DNA from: Chinchilla lanigera
Lineage: Eukaryota; Chordata; Mammalia; Rodentia; Chinchillidae
NCBI RefSeq assembly: GCF_000276665.1
Contig: NW_004955480.1
Span: 7,092,565-7,156,564, forward strand
Length of the DNA stretch: 64,000 nt
Direction of reading: 5' to 3'
In this document: one piece after another, positions 24,031 to 34,779 of the stretch
Layout: each line of letters opens with the position of its first letter
Numbering within the stretch: position 1 is the first letter of the stretch
Position numbers and translations under genes: made by a program
The notes under the pieces: generated by a model
The model's database searches: none
What the model was told of the DNA's origin: nothing
What the model saw: the letters and a program-made list of their open reading frames with translations, nothing else

Positions 24031-25411
24031 CTTTTTGTTTTTCTGTTGTTGTAGGTCTTTGTGCTGCTGCACCTGCCTGTTCACCTGTCAGCTCACCAGT
24101 ATGCTCCATAATTTCTTTGTGTGGTTCCCTGGGCAGAAACATTTTATTTTTCCTCTACTACAAATAATCTCTTATGAGCTCCAGTCCCAATCCTCTAAGA
24201 GGCATAAGAGCCTGTCTGGCAAGTGCAAAGTCCTGAGTTCAATTCCCGGTACAAAAAAAAGAAGAAAAGTGTCAAACTGCTTACGCCACACATGTGTAGG
24301 ACTGAGTAAAACACAACCATTAGTCAATGCTTTGTGTTTCAAGTGACATCATACTTGCTGCATGACTCTAACCACATCTACTCTACCTTTGGTTTTGTTG
24401 TAGAAAGTTTCCATCTTGGCCTCCATTTTGTTGTGGTATCCCTATCAGTATTGCCATCATGGTGAAATGTTGACACTAGCAGTACCAGTTTGTTTTTTCT
24501 TTGCCATATATGAGGCAGATGTTATATCTTTCTGAAATCCAGAGTTTGTACTATACAATTCTCTGTTTGAAATTGCAACATTTCATTTGGAATTTCTGCT
24601 TTATTGTGTCACATTCTGATTAGTTTGTTAGATAAGAGCAACAAGTCTCTTCACAACATCAGTTTATTACTATGTGAATAAGGACTTGATGGCTGACTTT
24701 CAGAATTAGTGTCTAAATTGAAAGCGTGTCTTTACATCTACAAGGGCATAAATTTTTAAGACATATTTTGGACCATCAGTTTTCCATAAGTCTTTTATAT
24801 TCCTGCAATTAGCATGAGAAATCCCTGACAAGTTACAGAAGACCTGTGCATGCTTTCAGTCCCCTAGGGAGATGTCGTAAGGAATATGTTTTTTGAATGT
24901 GGCTATTGGTGCACACAGAATGTTTTATTTACATTCCAGCTTTTGTGTCTTTCACAGCATCTTGTAGCATTTCATCTGTTACAATTTTCAACACTAAATG
25001 GCAGTGCTGGCATTCTGTCTCTTTCACCCCTGCCAAGACCCTCACCATATTTTTGGACCTAGTGCTAATGTTGGATCATTCTGTTTGGTTGCATGGTCAT
25101 TTTGCAACGTTTTGATTAGTCAAATATGCACTAACATTGCTGTCTCCTTTATCATCTGAACCTGAGAGGTCTGCATTTTCTGTGTTTGTATCAGTCAATT
25201 CTTATTTCATTTCACTCTCATAGGAACTTTGGCTTACATGGCCAATGTCAAAATTATCATCATCATCATCATCAGCCACACACACCACTCTTCTGTTATG
25301 GAAGCATGCATTTTACCCTAATGGATCATCTTCATCATCCATGCTTGAGTAATCCGATGATTCACTTTTGACTGCCTCCCAAACTTGCAAATCTGGTTTT
25401 TCATGTGCCAT
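24031..25411 (-). pseudogene. piggyBac-type transposase pseudogene (minus strand)
   Basis: Read from 25411 downward, the frame opens with an acidic 32-codon stretch, 'MAHEKPDLQVWEAVKSESSD' followed by a Ser/Asp-rich run, then a stop at 25313-25315. A second acidic run of six Asp follows, encoded by a (cat)n tract at about 25255-25276. An acidic N-terminus is usual for piggyBac transposases. At 24367-24412 the minus strand encodes 'ETFYNKTKGRVDVVR', matching the family motif around the third catalytic Asp. Further on is a Cys/His finger, 'CMEHAVIMCEDCLG', like the C-terminal zinc finger of piggyBac. The span is shorter than a full transposase of roughly 600 residues, and several stops and frame changes make it non-functional. 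An ID fragment (24201-24269) interrupts it. The first two catalytic Asp regions could not be placed with confidence. Confidence 0.8.
24201..24269 (+). repeat. 5'-truncated ID-type SINE
   Basis: Only the second half of an ID is present, from 'ggcataagagcctgtctggc' through the B-box region 'gagttcaattcccggtac' to a short A-rich tail. All 69 bases are identical to 25745-25813, including the tail. No target duplication is evident, which fits either truncation or sequence conversion. Confidence 0.88.
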
Positions 25412-25724
25412 TGTGCTGAATTAGCCTACTTCTACCAGAAAAATCAAAAGAAAATTTTTTAAACAAATTCTGGAGTGGTGTGGGTCTATTGGACCCTCCA
25501 TGATGCTTGGGTAAACATATGAAAAAAACAGGTAAAGGAAACATAGTATGGGTAAAAATCTCCTTTTGTCACTTTTGCACACATGTGCACACCTTGCTGT
25601 TCATCATACTAAGTAGGTAAACACATTGATTGCTTCTTATATTCCTCAAGGAAGGGTACTGAGAAACACAGTTGGATACTATTATGCTAAAGTAAAAATT
25701 TACAGTAGAAAATTAAGGGATGGG

Positions 25725-25818
25725 GGCCAGGGATATAGCTCAGTGGCATAAGAGCCTGTCTGGCAAGTGCAAAGTCCTGAGTTCAATTCCCGGTACAAAA
25801 AAAAGAAGAAAAGAAAAG
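25725..25818 (+). repeat. Full-length ID-type SINE with 11-bp target duplication
   Basis: It begins 'ggccagggatatagctcag', carries the B box 'gagttcaattcccggtac' and ends in an A/G tail. 'taagggatggg' at 25714-25724 and 25819-25829 is a perfect duplication. Removing the insert restores a continuous 'aaattaagggatgggacc'. That restored site contains TTAA, the target of piggyBac elements, but whether it is an old element boundary is not proven. Confidence 0.9.
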
Positions 25819-26289
25819 TAAGGGATGGGACCTCTGGACCCATTGCTATGCTCCTAGAGTTTGGGTATCTCAAATATTTGTTATACTAATAAAGAGCTGT
25901 CTGACACAGTTGTCGTACATTCTTAACTTTCATCTTCATCCTTTAACATTATCAGTCTGTTACTCATTACACATTAATTTTAATCATTACATTTTTTACT
26001 TTTTAAAAGAGAATAAAAAAGAATGAAAATATTAGAAATGATACAGAATTTCAGAAAGCAAGATGATAGGAATTAAACAATGGTTGCTATATTGCATATT
26101 GTTGTTCAGATTACCAGATATAAGCAGGTATAATTGGTCAAAAAATAAACATTCACTGTTCCACTCAATAAGCCAATAGAAATTACTAGTACAATTATCT
26201 TAGCTATCTTTTGTGGAAAGAACAACTGAGACGAGGGAAAGGAGAAAAGAAAAAGAGGGAAAAATCGTTACCTTTTTGATCTTTTAAAA

Positions 26290-26500
26290 ATGTTATTAGT
26301 ATATTGTAAGGTGAATATTACATTCATTCGTCAAGGGTTTTTGTACATAAACAATTTACTTCCCTTTCCCTCCCCTCTCCCCTCTCTCTCCATCCTAAGA
26401 TCCTCTTCCCATCTCCACAAAGTCTATCTCCTGTTTCCTATATCCACCTTTTGTTTTGCTATTTTAATTATTTGTATTACCAAGTTTATATATTTTTAAT
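26290..26500 (-). repeat. L1 3'-UTR-like fragment (antisense)
   Basis: 'cattcattcgtcaagggttt' and the pyrimidine-rich 'cctttccctcccctctcccc' read as the complement of a purine-rich L1 3' UTR. A plus-oriented relative is visible at 43645-43922. It probably belongs to the L1 whose ORF2 relic starts near 26941. Confidence 0.55.
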
Positions 26501-26674
26501 ATGGCTTCTAATTTATTAAAATATATAATATACACATATATACGTAAATATGCTCATCACCTGTGTTTTGAGTGTTTTATGAATGATATCTCAATATCTT
26601 CTGATGAATAGATTTTCGTTTTGATGAAATATGACAACTCGTGATTTCCATTTCTTTTCATGAGATTGAAATCA

Positions 26675-26714
26675 TTTATCTATCTCTCATCTATCTATCT
26701 ATCTATCATCTATC

Positions 26715-26784
<70 letters not shown>

Positions 26785-26800
26785 ATCTATCTATCTATCT
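26675..26800. repeat. (TATC)n tetranucleotide repeat
   Basis: About 125 bp of 'atctatctatc' with several 'atcatc' interruptions. It directly abuts the A-tail side of the B1 that follows, a common place for tetranucleotide expansions to start. Confidence 0.95.
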
Positions 26801-26940
26801 GAGATAGGTTCTCTCTTATATAATACAGGCTAGCCTTAAACTATTATGTAGCCCAAGCTGGCTTCATACTCAGGGCTATCCTTCTGCTTTGGACTCTCAT
26901 GTGCTGGAATTACAGGTGTGTGCCACCACGGCTGGCTAAA
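26800..26940 (-). repeat. B1-type SINE, minus orientation
   Basis: 'gagataggttctctcttata', 'aggctagccttaaactatta', 'gcccaagctggcttcatact' and 'ggaattacaggtgtgtgcca' give the B1 complement, with the duplicated inner segment. Confidence 0.87.
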
Positions 26941-29220
26941 ATCTTTGCTTATTACAAAATTGCAAAGATTTTTTTCTGCCATGTTTTCTATTAGCAATCT
27001 TACTCTTCTCGTTATTGTATTTAGATAGATGATCCATTTCAAATTAATTTTGTGTTACAACACAAGGTAAGAATCTAGGTTTATTTCTTTTGCCATAAAC
27101 AGTCCAGGACCATTTATTGAATGGACTTTCCTTTCATTATTGAACTGTTTTGCACCTTTGATGAAAATCAATTAACCATAAGAATAGATGGATTTAGGAA
27201 CCACTTTTTCTTCTGTTGCTGGCTTTGTCTATCTTTATGCCAGTACTATGTTCTTTTGAGACTGGTGATGACAGTAGGGTTTTAAATGTACACAGTATTA
27301 ATCTTCTACTTTTGTTCTTTTTAAGGATTGATTTGCTTCATTTAGGTTCCATACATTTTAGGCACACGACAAAAATTTTTATTTAAAATTCCTGCTTGCA
27401 GTCTGATCGTTTGGAATGAAACTGAGGCACCCAAACACCTTAACAGTAGTATTTTTTTTTTCACACTGATAAGGGCGTATCTTGGTCTTTAAAAATTTCT
27501 CTCTTTAGATTTGTAACTTTAAAAAGTCTTGTTGATCTTTAAATTGTTCCTAAGTTTCTGAAGTATTTATGACATTATTGTAAATGTAACTAATATTTTC
27601 ATTTCATTTTCCAATATTTTGTTGATAGTATACAGAAATATGGTTAACAATTGGATATTAGTTTTATTGTATCCAGAGATCTTGCTAAACTCATTTATTG
27701 TTTCTCACAGCTTTTGTTTTGTTGGAAGAGAGAGAGGTTGGTTACTCATGATTTCTATATAACAATCACATTGCTTGTAAATAGGGAATTTTTTCTTGAA
27801 TTTCCAAATTTTGTTGGCTTTATTTCTTTTTCTTGCCTTATTGAATTGGCTAGAGCCTTCTGTGCAGTACTGAATAGAAGTGAAGAGAATGGGTAACCTT
27901 GCATTGCCCCCATCTTACGGTAAATACTTTAATTTCTCACTACAAGTATGATGTTAGCTCTACGTCCTTTACAATTTCCCTTTATCACATAGAACTTTTC
28001 ATCTGATACTAGTTTTCCACAAGTTATTATAAATAAGAATAGAATTTTATGTATTTATTGAGTGACTGAACAACTGTTTTTATTCTACAAATATGATAAA
28101 TTATTTAAATTTTCAGGCATTCAACCATGCTAAACCTTAGTTGTGATGTATTAGCCTTTCAGAAAATTGCTGTATTTTATTTTCTATATATGTTTGCATC
28201 TAGTTTCATGAGCAATATTGGAATATGAATGTATGTATATACAAATACATGTAGTTAGCTAGCTGCATAGATAGTACATATACATATATAAATATACTTT
28301 TGTGTATATATACATATTTTTCCCTTGTGGCATGTTTGTCAGGTTTTGGTGTCAGCATGGTGCTAGTTTCATAAATAAGTAGGAAAATGTTTCATTCTCT
28401 CTGGTTGAAAGAATTCTTATAGATTTGATATTTCTTTTCTAAAGAACAGTATTTTGTTGCATAGAATTCATCTGTCCTTGGATATTTGTACATGAAAAAG
28501 CTTCTCATAACAAATCTAGTTACTTTAATAAATATGAATCTATTCAGATGTTTTAGTTTATCCTTGTTAGTTTTGTTAAGTTGTACCTTAAGCAATTCAT
28601 CCATTTCATCTCTGACGCTGTATTTATTGATATTATGGTATTTAAACATATTCCAATATTGTCCTCTCCATGCATTCAGGATCTTTAGTGATCCTTTCTT
28701 CTGCACAACAGAATGGCAACATATTTTTTCTTTGTTACTGATCAGTATTGCAAAGAGATTTCCTTTTTGAATACATAAATTCTGATTAATTTTTTTATTA
28801 TTCTCTGTCAATGTTTCCTCTTTGATTTCTGAAATGATCTTTCCATTCTTCTGCTTTCTTAGAGTTTAATTTGGCTGTCTTTCCTAGTTTTTCAAATTTG
28901 AAAATTAGATAAACAATTTGGAGTTTTCTCTTTTTTGTATGAGATTTTCAGATATTATTTCCTTGCAATTGTATTCCAAGATTTTTGATGTTATATTCTA
29001 CCCTCAATCAGTTCACAATGTTTTCTAATTTCAATTTTGTTTTATTCATTGACTCCTGGATCATTTAGAAATGCAAAGTGTAATTTCTGAATATGTGATC
29101 TCTGGTCTCATTGTCTGATCTTTTTGGTATTTATTTCTAGTATTCAATTTAATTAAATATCATTGCATCCAAAGAATTTACTATATAGCTATCAATGACA
29201 AATATTTAATTTGTTTAATG
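26941..29220 (-). pseudogene. L1 ORF2 (endonuclease/reverse transcriptase) pseudogene, minus strand
   Basis: The plus strand follows the complement of L1 ORF2 over about 2.2 kb: 'ccaggaccatttattgaatg', 'gccagtactatgttcttttg', 'gagaatgggtaaccttgcat', 'tttggtgtcagcatggtgct', 'gaattcatctgtccttggat', 'tgactcctggatcatttaga'. Many stops and indels break the frame. The longest surviving frame (28392-28811, minus, 139 codons) is a fragment of it and not an independent gene. The element is old. Confidence 0.82.
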
Positions 29221-29264
29221 GTGAGCTTTCAAATGATTAAGATTATTTTATATAATTTGTTTAT

Positions 29265-29345
29265 TTATTCATCAATGTTGGGGTTCGATTCCATGCTAAG
29301 CTCACACTTTAACACTTAGCTATGGCCATCATGTCTGGGTTGTAC
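29265..29345 (-). repeat. Diverged ID-like SINE, minus orientation
   Basis: 'ttggggttcgattccatgct', followed by 'aacacttagctatggccatc', is a decayed B-box then A-box complement. No duplication is visible. Confidence 0.5.
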
Positions 29346-29384
29346 AATTGTAATCTGGAGGAATATTTTCAATCAGATTTTTCT

Positions 29385-29688
29385 CTTTGCAGCAGTTACT
29401 TATCACTGTGCAACAAATGACCTCAGCTTAATATTTAAAACAGCACACATTTATTACCTGTGTGTCAGGAGTCGAGTGTGACTTAGCTGGGGTCTCTGCC
29501 CAGGTTGTACAAAGCTGCAGTGGACATGTTGGCTAATCTATGGTCCTGGGCTCACAACTCTTTTCCAAGCTCATGTAGTTGCTAAAATTCAGTTTCTTAA
29601 GGTTGTAAGACTGAGGTCCCCATTTTCTAGTGATCACTTACAATTTTCTACCATGTAATACTCTCCATGAAAATTTTATAACAAATGG
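29385..29688 (-). repeat. Ancient interspersed repeat, class uncertain
   Basis: 'gcagttacttatcactgtgc', 'aacaaatgacctcagcttaa', 'acacatttattacctgtgtg' and 'gtgtgacttagctggggtct' are familiar from old mammalian interspersed repeats. I cannot decide between an MLT-type LTR and a DNA transposon. Confidence 0.45.
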
Positions 29689-30122
29689 TGTATTAGTCAC
29701 ATTTCTGCTGCTGTGACAAACTGCTTGACATACACAGGGCTCAGGAGGAAAGCCTTAGTTTGGCTTATGCTTTTAAAGGATCACATGGATCCATTAATGT
29801 TAGGCTTTTAGGCAGAAAATTATGGCAAAAGGACAGAACAGAGGTGTTTACTTCATGGCAGCCAGAAAAGCAGAGTGAGAGAGCCTAAGAATAAGGAGCC
29901 TGGGATAAGTTATACCTTTCAAAGTCATGGCCTTAGTGGCCTACAGCCTCTAACTGGGCCCCACCTCCTAATAGCCCATTCAGCCACGAACTCACCACTA
30001 GATCAACACATGGAGGAGGTCAGTGCCCTTAGGATCCAGTCACCTCTCTGGAACCACCCTGAACACTGCTGCATTGGGGATCAAGTCTTCTTTAGAAGGC
30101 ATTTCACATTTAAACTACAGCA
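29689..30122 (-). repeat. MaLR-type solo LTR, minus orientation
   Basis: It begins 'tgtattagtcacatttctgc' and ends 'catttaaactacagca', TG...CA ends read in reverse. The middle has 'gcagccagaaaagcagagtg' and 'actgggccccacctcctaat' in MaLR order. The 90-codon plus frame at 29875 lies inside it and is spurious. Confidence 0.8.
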
Positions 30123-30214
30123 TATGACATGTGTGTTTCAAGGTTAACGAGAGGAGGCTCTGTCATATGTGCTCAGAAAACAAGAGTCTGTGTGTGTGTG
30201 TGCCCATGGATGTA

Positions 30215-30790
30215 TTTAAATATATAAGATTTAATAAAAAATACAGTGAATGTTTAAACACTGAAAAAATTATCACCTTAAAAGACACATTTTCATTAAT
30301 CCTCTTAAAGTTTTTCCACTCATTTCAAACATACTTATCCCATTGTCCTCATCTCTTTCTGAAGCAGTTCTGCAAGTCCTCTTTCATGAGTGTCCTTAAA
30401 TGCTCTGTCAGGTCCTCTTTGATATCCTGAATTGATTAAAAATATTTACCTTTTATAATCATTTTGACTTTGAGAAATAACCAGAAGTCTGGAGGTGCCA
30501 GTAAACAAGGTGGATGGAAACACACCATAATGTTTATAATATTTTTCAGAAGCTTGCTTTTCTGTTGTATGGTACTAGGTGATAGCATTCACAGTATTTT
30601 GTATGGCACCTCATGAAAACACTCACAAAAGAGGACTTCCAGAAGTGCTTCAGGAAGTGGCAAAGACAAAGTGTGTTTGAAGCCAGGTGGAGTATTTTGA
30701 TGGGAATTAAATGGCAATGTGTCTTGCAGTATAACAACATTTTTAATTTCTATGTTCATTGTTTATTCCTTGCATTTATGCGTGCATGTA
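30215..30790. mobile_element. Palindromic mariner-derived element (copy 1)
   Basis: Two inverted arms both encode the C-terminal part of a mariner-type transposase. The long arm (about 30235-30612, minus strand) reads 'LAPPDFWLFLKVKMIIKGKY', the mariner region holding the third catalytic Asp, then a 'KEDLQNCFRK' block. The short arm (30613 to about 30775, plus strand) reads 'LTKEDFQKCFRKWQRQ' followed by the 3' end. The outer ends are inverted repeats of each other ('taaaagacacattttcatta' on one side and the complement of 'atggcaatgtgtcttgcag' on the other). The transposase N-terminus is missing, so this is a non-autonomous derivative. Arm lengths and the central junction match copy 2 at 51913-52577. 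Outer boundaries are approximate. Confidence 0.75.
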
Positions 30791-30999
30791 TGTGTACATA
30801 TGTACAAAAACACACGCAACATTCTAGTTGGTGAGGGTGACATCCAGTCAACTTTTGCCATTCCAATTGATTAGAAGCAAGTCACAGGTCTGCCCCGCCA
30901 ACACTCCAGGTTAGAGAACTTACAGAGTATAACCAAGCAACAGATCATGGGGGCCATCTAAGAATTGTGTCTAACACAGCAAAAGGCAAAACTCCACCT

Positions 31000-31325
31000 C
31001 AGTTTTCAAAAGATATTTTTTTCTAGATGTAGAGTTCCGGCAGAACTCTTTTTCTTTCAACACATGAAAGATAGTATTCCATTGTCTTTAAGCTTCCTTG
31101 TATCTGGTGAGAAGTTGGTTGTGATTCATTTTATAGTAATACGTTTTTAATGGGTATTTTTTCCTCTGGCTGCTTTTAAGATTTATCCTTAATCTCTTGT
31201 TTTCAGACAAAAAGCCAATTGTGATATGCCTGCATGCTTTTCTTTCTATTTATTCTGCTGTGAGATCACTCAGCTTTTAGATCTAGAGGTTGAAGTATGT
31301 CAGTTTCTTAAATTAAACTTTTAAT
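31000..31325 (-). repeat. L1-type fragment (antisense)
   Basis: 'tagatgtagagttccggcag', 'gtattccattgtctttaagc', 'ggtgagaagttggttgtgat' and 'tctggctgcttttaagattt' resemble the complement of an old L1. This block is not collinear with the L1 3' end that starts at 31326, so it is probably a separate fragment. Confidence 0.6.
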
Positions 31326-32159
31326 CTTGAGATCATTGTAGGTTCACATAGAGGAGTAAGAAATAACACAGAGAAATCTTCTGTACACTTTACCTATTTT
31401 CCCACAAAGGTAGCATTTTGAAAATCTATAAAATGGTGTCACATCCAGGACTTTGACATTGATACTGTCAACATGTAAATTGTTTTATTATATGTTTTGC
31501 TTTTATAGTCATATCCACTTCCCCTTCACCCCACCCTTTCTTTAATTTCTGATAAACAGTTATCTGTTCTGTTTCTGTGATTTAGTCATTTCAAAGATAT
31601 TACACAAATGAAGTAAAAAGTATGTATGTTTTTGGGATTGACTTTTTCCACTTACCATAATTTTGTATGAATATCAGTAGCTTGTGCCTTTTTATTGCTG
31701 AACCGTCTTTCATTATATGAATGTGGCATTCAATATTTAAGTATTCACCAGGTGAAGTTATCTGAGTTGCTGTGTATTACAAATAAAGTTGCTATAAACA
31801 CTTATATCTAAGATTTTGTGAACATAAGTCTTCATTTCTCTTGGAATAAATGCCCAGGAGTGCAGGTACTCAGTTGTGTACTCGTTACTTGTATAGTTTT
31901 AAAAGACTTTTGTGAGTGATTATATAGCTTTATACTGACACCAAGAATATATCATCGATCTTGTTTTTCTGAGTTTTTGCCTGCATTTGGGGTTGTCACT
32001 ATTTTTTATTTTAACTTGAGACGTTTCCCTGTAGTTTTAATTAACGTTGCCTGATGAGTAACAATTTTGAGCAACTTTTCATATGGTTATTTCTTTTAAT
32101 TTCCTTTCGTTTTTGTATTCTTCCCTCCCTCCTCTCTTTCCCTACTTCCTTCTTTCCTT

Positions 32160-32275
32160 CCTTTTTTTCTGAGATGGGCGTCTCTATAGTCTAGGCTCGT
32201 CTCTAACTTGTTGTCTTGCCTTAGCCTCCCACATAGCTGTGATTATACGAGTGCACCACCATGCCAAGCTCATGT
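32160..32275 (-). repeat. B1-type SINE, minus orientation, nested in L1
   Basis: 'tctgagatgggcgtctctat', 'gccttagcctcccacatagc' and 'tatacgagtgcaccaccatg' form a short B1 complement after a CT-rich stretch. The L1 resumes directly after 'atgccaagct'. Confidence 0.75.
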
Positions 32276-32626
32276 ACCTATTTGCTATCTGTGTATTTTT
32301 TTCAGTCAAATGTGTTTTCATTTATTTTGTACATGCTTTGTTTAGATTGTATGCTTTTCTATTGTTGAGTTTTGATATTTTCTTAATACATTGTAGATTC
32401 TGCTCCTTTGTCAGATATACGGCTTTTAAATACACTCTTTCTTTTGCTGATCTTTTTATCCATTTTTTGGTTATGCTGACCTTTTATCCGTTAAACAGGG
32501 TTTTTCTCAAAAAAGTTTTAATTTTGCTGAATTCAAATTAATAAAATTTTCCTTTGGGCAGTATGCTTTTAGTGTCATAGGAAAATAACTATTTTCCTAA
32601 CCTTAGATCAGAAATGCTTTCTTTTA

Positions 32627-32837
32627 CTGTCAATGAGTCTTTGGTTGACCAGTATTGCATGTCTATATCTGTTTTCATGAGAAGCCACTTTGAAGATATC
32701 AATATGTAATACAACCACCATTGTTAATTCCCTACCACTTTGTTTGTAACTCTGTATTGTCTGTATTGTGCTTGTGATATGTTATAAAATGTTGTATGTC
32801 TGTTAATGTTTCCCTCCTTTTATCTTTAAAATAAAAA
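32627..32837 (+). pseudogene. 5'-truncated retrocopy of an unidentified polyadenylated transcript
   Basis: A 211-bp insert lies inside the L1. It is flanked by perfect 15-bp copies of 'aaatgctttctttta' at 32612-32626 and 32838-32852. It ends 'ttatctttaaaataaaaaaa', a polyadenylation-signal-like AATAAA running straight into the A tract. The body ('tttgtaactctgtattgtct', 'gtatgtctgttaatgtttcc') is not a SINE or LTR that I know. A perfect duplication plus a 3' A-tail is the signature of L1-machinery retroposition, so it is probably an mRNA or lncRNA 3' end. I cannot name the source gene. Confidence 0.72.
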
Positions 32838-33124
32838 AAATGCTTTCTTTTATTCTTTTTTCTGAGTTGTATAATATCTCAGTTTGCTATCTAATTGACA
32901 AAATTATGTTATTTTTCTCTTTTAGTCTGTTAATTTGTTCATTGTAATAAATTATTTTCAAATATCAAGACAGTCTTATGTCATTAGAATAAATTCTATT
33001 CAGTTATTACATTTAATCCTTTTTATATATGGCTGAATTCTGATTGCTATATTTTCCTAAGATTTTTTGTGATTATTTCCATGAAGAATACTGGTCTTTA
33101 TCTTTTTCTTCAGCACCCAGGATT

Positions 33125-33345
33125 TATTTATTTGTTTTTTTTTTATTGTTGTTTATTAGCACTAGGGATTTAACCTACAGCCTTGCATTGAGCTACATTC
33201 TCAGCCCTTTAAATTTTTTGTTTCCATTTTTTTTTTTTTTTAAGATAAAGTATCCTGCTAACTCTCTGAGTTGCCCAGATTGGGCTTGAATTTGTGATTC
33301 TCCTGCCTCTTTCTCTCAGAGTGCTGACACTCCAGAGTGCTCCTA
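33125..33345 (-). repeat. Composite ID plus B1-like SINE, minus orientation, nested in L1
   Basis: An ID-like complement ('agcactagggatttaaccta', 'gagctacattctcagccc') is followed by a T-run and a diverged B1-like complement ('gagttgcccagattgggctt', 'gattctcctgcctctttctc'). It has the same order as 10362-10552 and 46793-46960. Confidence 0.65.
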
Positions 33346-34382
33346 GAGTACCAAAGTATGAAATTTGAAATTTTCTTTCTACTTGGTTCCATTCTTGTTA
33401 GCTTTAAAAAATAAACTGTTACTTTCTTTTTCTAGGCCTGAAGGAGGTGTTTATTCTTCTTTAAATATTTTTGGAATTTCACAGTGAAGTGATTTGGGTT
33501 TGGAGAACTTTTCTTCTGGTGTTTTTAGAGTTACACACTCAGTTTCTTTAATAGTTTAATTGAAACTATCTGTTTTATACCAGGTTAGTTGTGGTAATTT
33601 GTATTGTTCAAGGAATTGGGTTCACTTTATCTAGGTTGTCAAATGTTCATGAACTATAATTGTTTATAATATTCCCTTATTATCTTCTTGATGTCTACAA
33701 AATCTGTAAAATCTCTTGTTACATTCCAGATGTTGGTAATTTGTGTCTTGTTTTCTATGTCAGTGTTGTTAGTTTTATGGAAGTTCTTTCCAAAAGAAAA
33801 ATTCTTTGTTTCATTTACTTCTTTTATTATTCATGTCTTAAATTTTGATGGTTTCTGATCTTGTCTTTATTATTTCCTCCCTTCTTATTAGTAATTTTAT
33901 TTCCCCTTATTTTTCTAGTTTCTTGAAATGGGAGATAATATTATTGATTTCAAACTCCTTGTCTTTCTAATATCTATACTTCATGCTATAAATTTCCACC
34001 CTTATATCACTTTAGCTATTTCTTCCAATTTTGGTTTGTTGTATTTTAATTTTTATTCAATCATATATTTTAAATTTTTCTGTTGAGGCTTCTTCCTTGA
34101 TTTATGGATTATTTAAAAGTATGTTGTCTAGTTTTCAAGAATTTGGAAGTTTTCCTATTGATTTCTAGTTTGACTACATTGTTTTTGGAAGATGCACTAT
34201 AATTTTGATCCTTTTAAGTTTGTTGTTTTTAAATGACCCAAGACATGTTCTAACTTACATGTTCTCTAGGTCCTTTTTAAGAATGAGCATTTTGTAATTA
34301 TTGGGTGGAATGGCCTTTAAATATAGATTAGATAACATTTTTGATAGTGTAGTGGAGTCCTTCTATATATTTACTGATATTC

Positions 34383-34779
34383 TGTTGCTACTGTGAATAG
34401 CCAGAATTACTCAAGAAGGCTGAGAAAGGGGAACAAGCAGGTTTTATTTACCATGCATGGATGATACCCCAACTGTTGCCAATCAGAAGTACCAATCCTG
34501 AGGTTAAGAAAACAACAGTTTATATAGTAGTTGCTCCAGTTTCTAAAAATAGCTGGTAGTTTCCAGAAAGTTGGAGTACAGAGCTTATCTAATCACATGC
34601 TGATAGTTGTAGTCATGGGGTCATTATAGTGTTTGTCAGAAACATTTATCAGAAATAGTAACTGCTTACAAATGAAAACTCTTAACATATGATTTGGGAA
34701 ATGAGGGTAAGTTTATCCAAAGTTTAAGAGAGTTCTAAAGTGGAGTTTAGACACAAAATGGAGTCTCTTTGCCATCACA
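34383..34779 (-). repeat. ERV-type solo LTR, minus orientation, nested in L1
   Basis: The insert starts 'tgttgctactgtgaatagcc' and ends 'gagtctctttgccatcaca', i.e. TG...CA ends, with 'gcaggttttatttaccatgc' near the start, consistent with an LTR read in reverse. L1 ORF2 complement resumes right after it at 34780. The target duplication is unclear. The family is not named. Confidence 0.6.

Noticed and set aside
25480..25870. piggyBac terminal inverted repeat candidates ('gggtctattggaccc' near 25482 and 'gggacctctggaccc' near 25827, with TTAA at 25713)
   Set aside because: The patterns are suggestive, but the orientation of TTAA relative to the transposase and the missing partner at the other end prevent a boundary call. 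Left out of the features.
26675..26800. CRISPR-like spaced repeat
   Set aside because: A (TATC)n microsatellite with small interruptions in a mammalian genome. There are no spacers and the host is not a prokaryote.
28392..28811. 139-codon minus-strand open frame as a possible gene
   Set aside because: It is a surviving piece of a degraded L1 ORF2. The surrounding 2 kb follow L1 in order with stops and indels.
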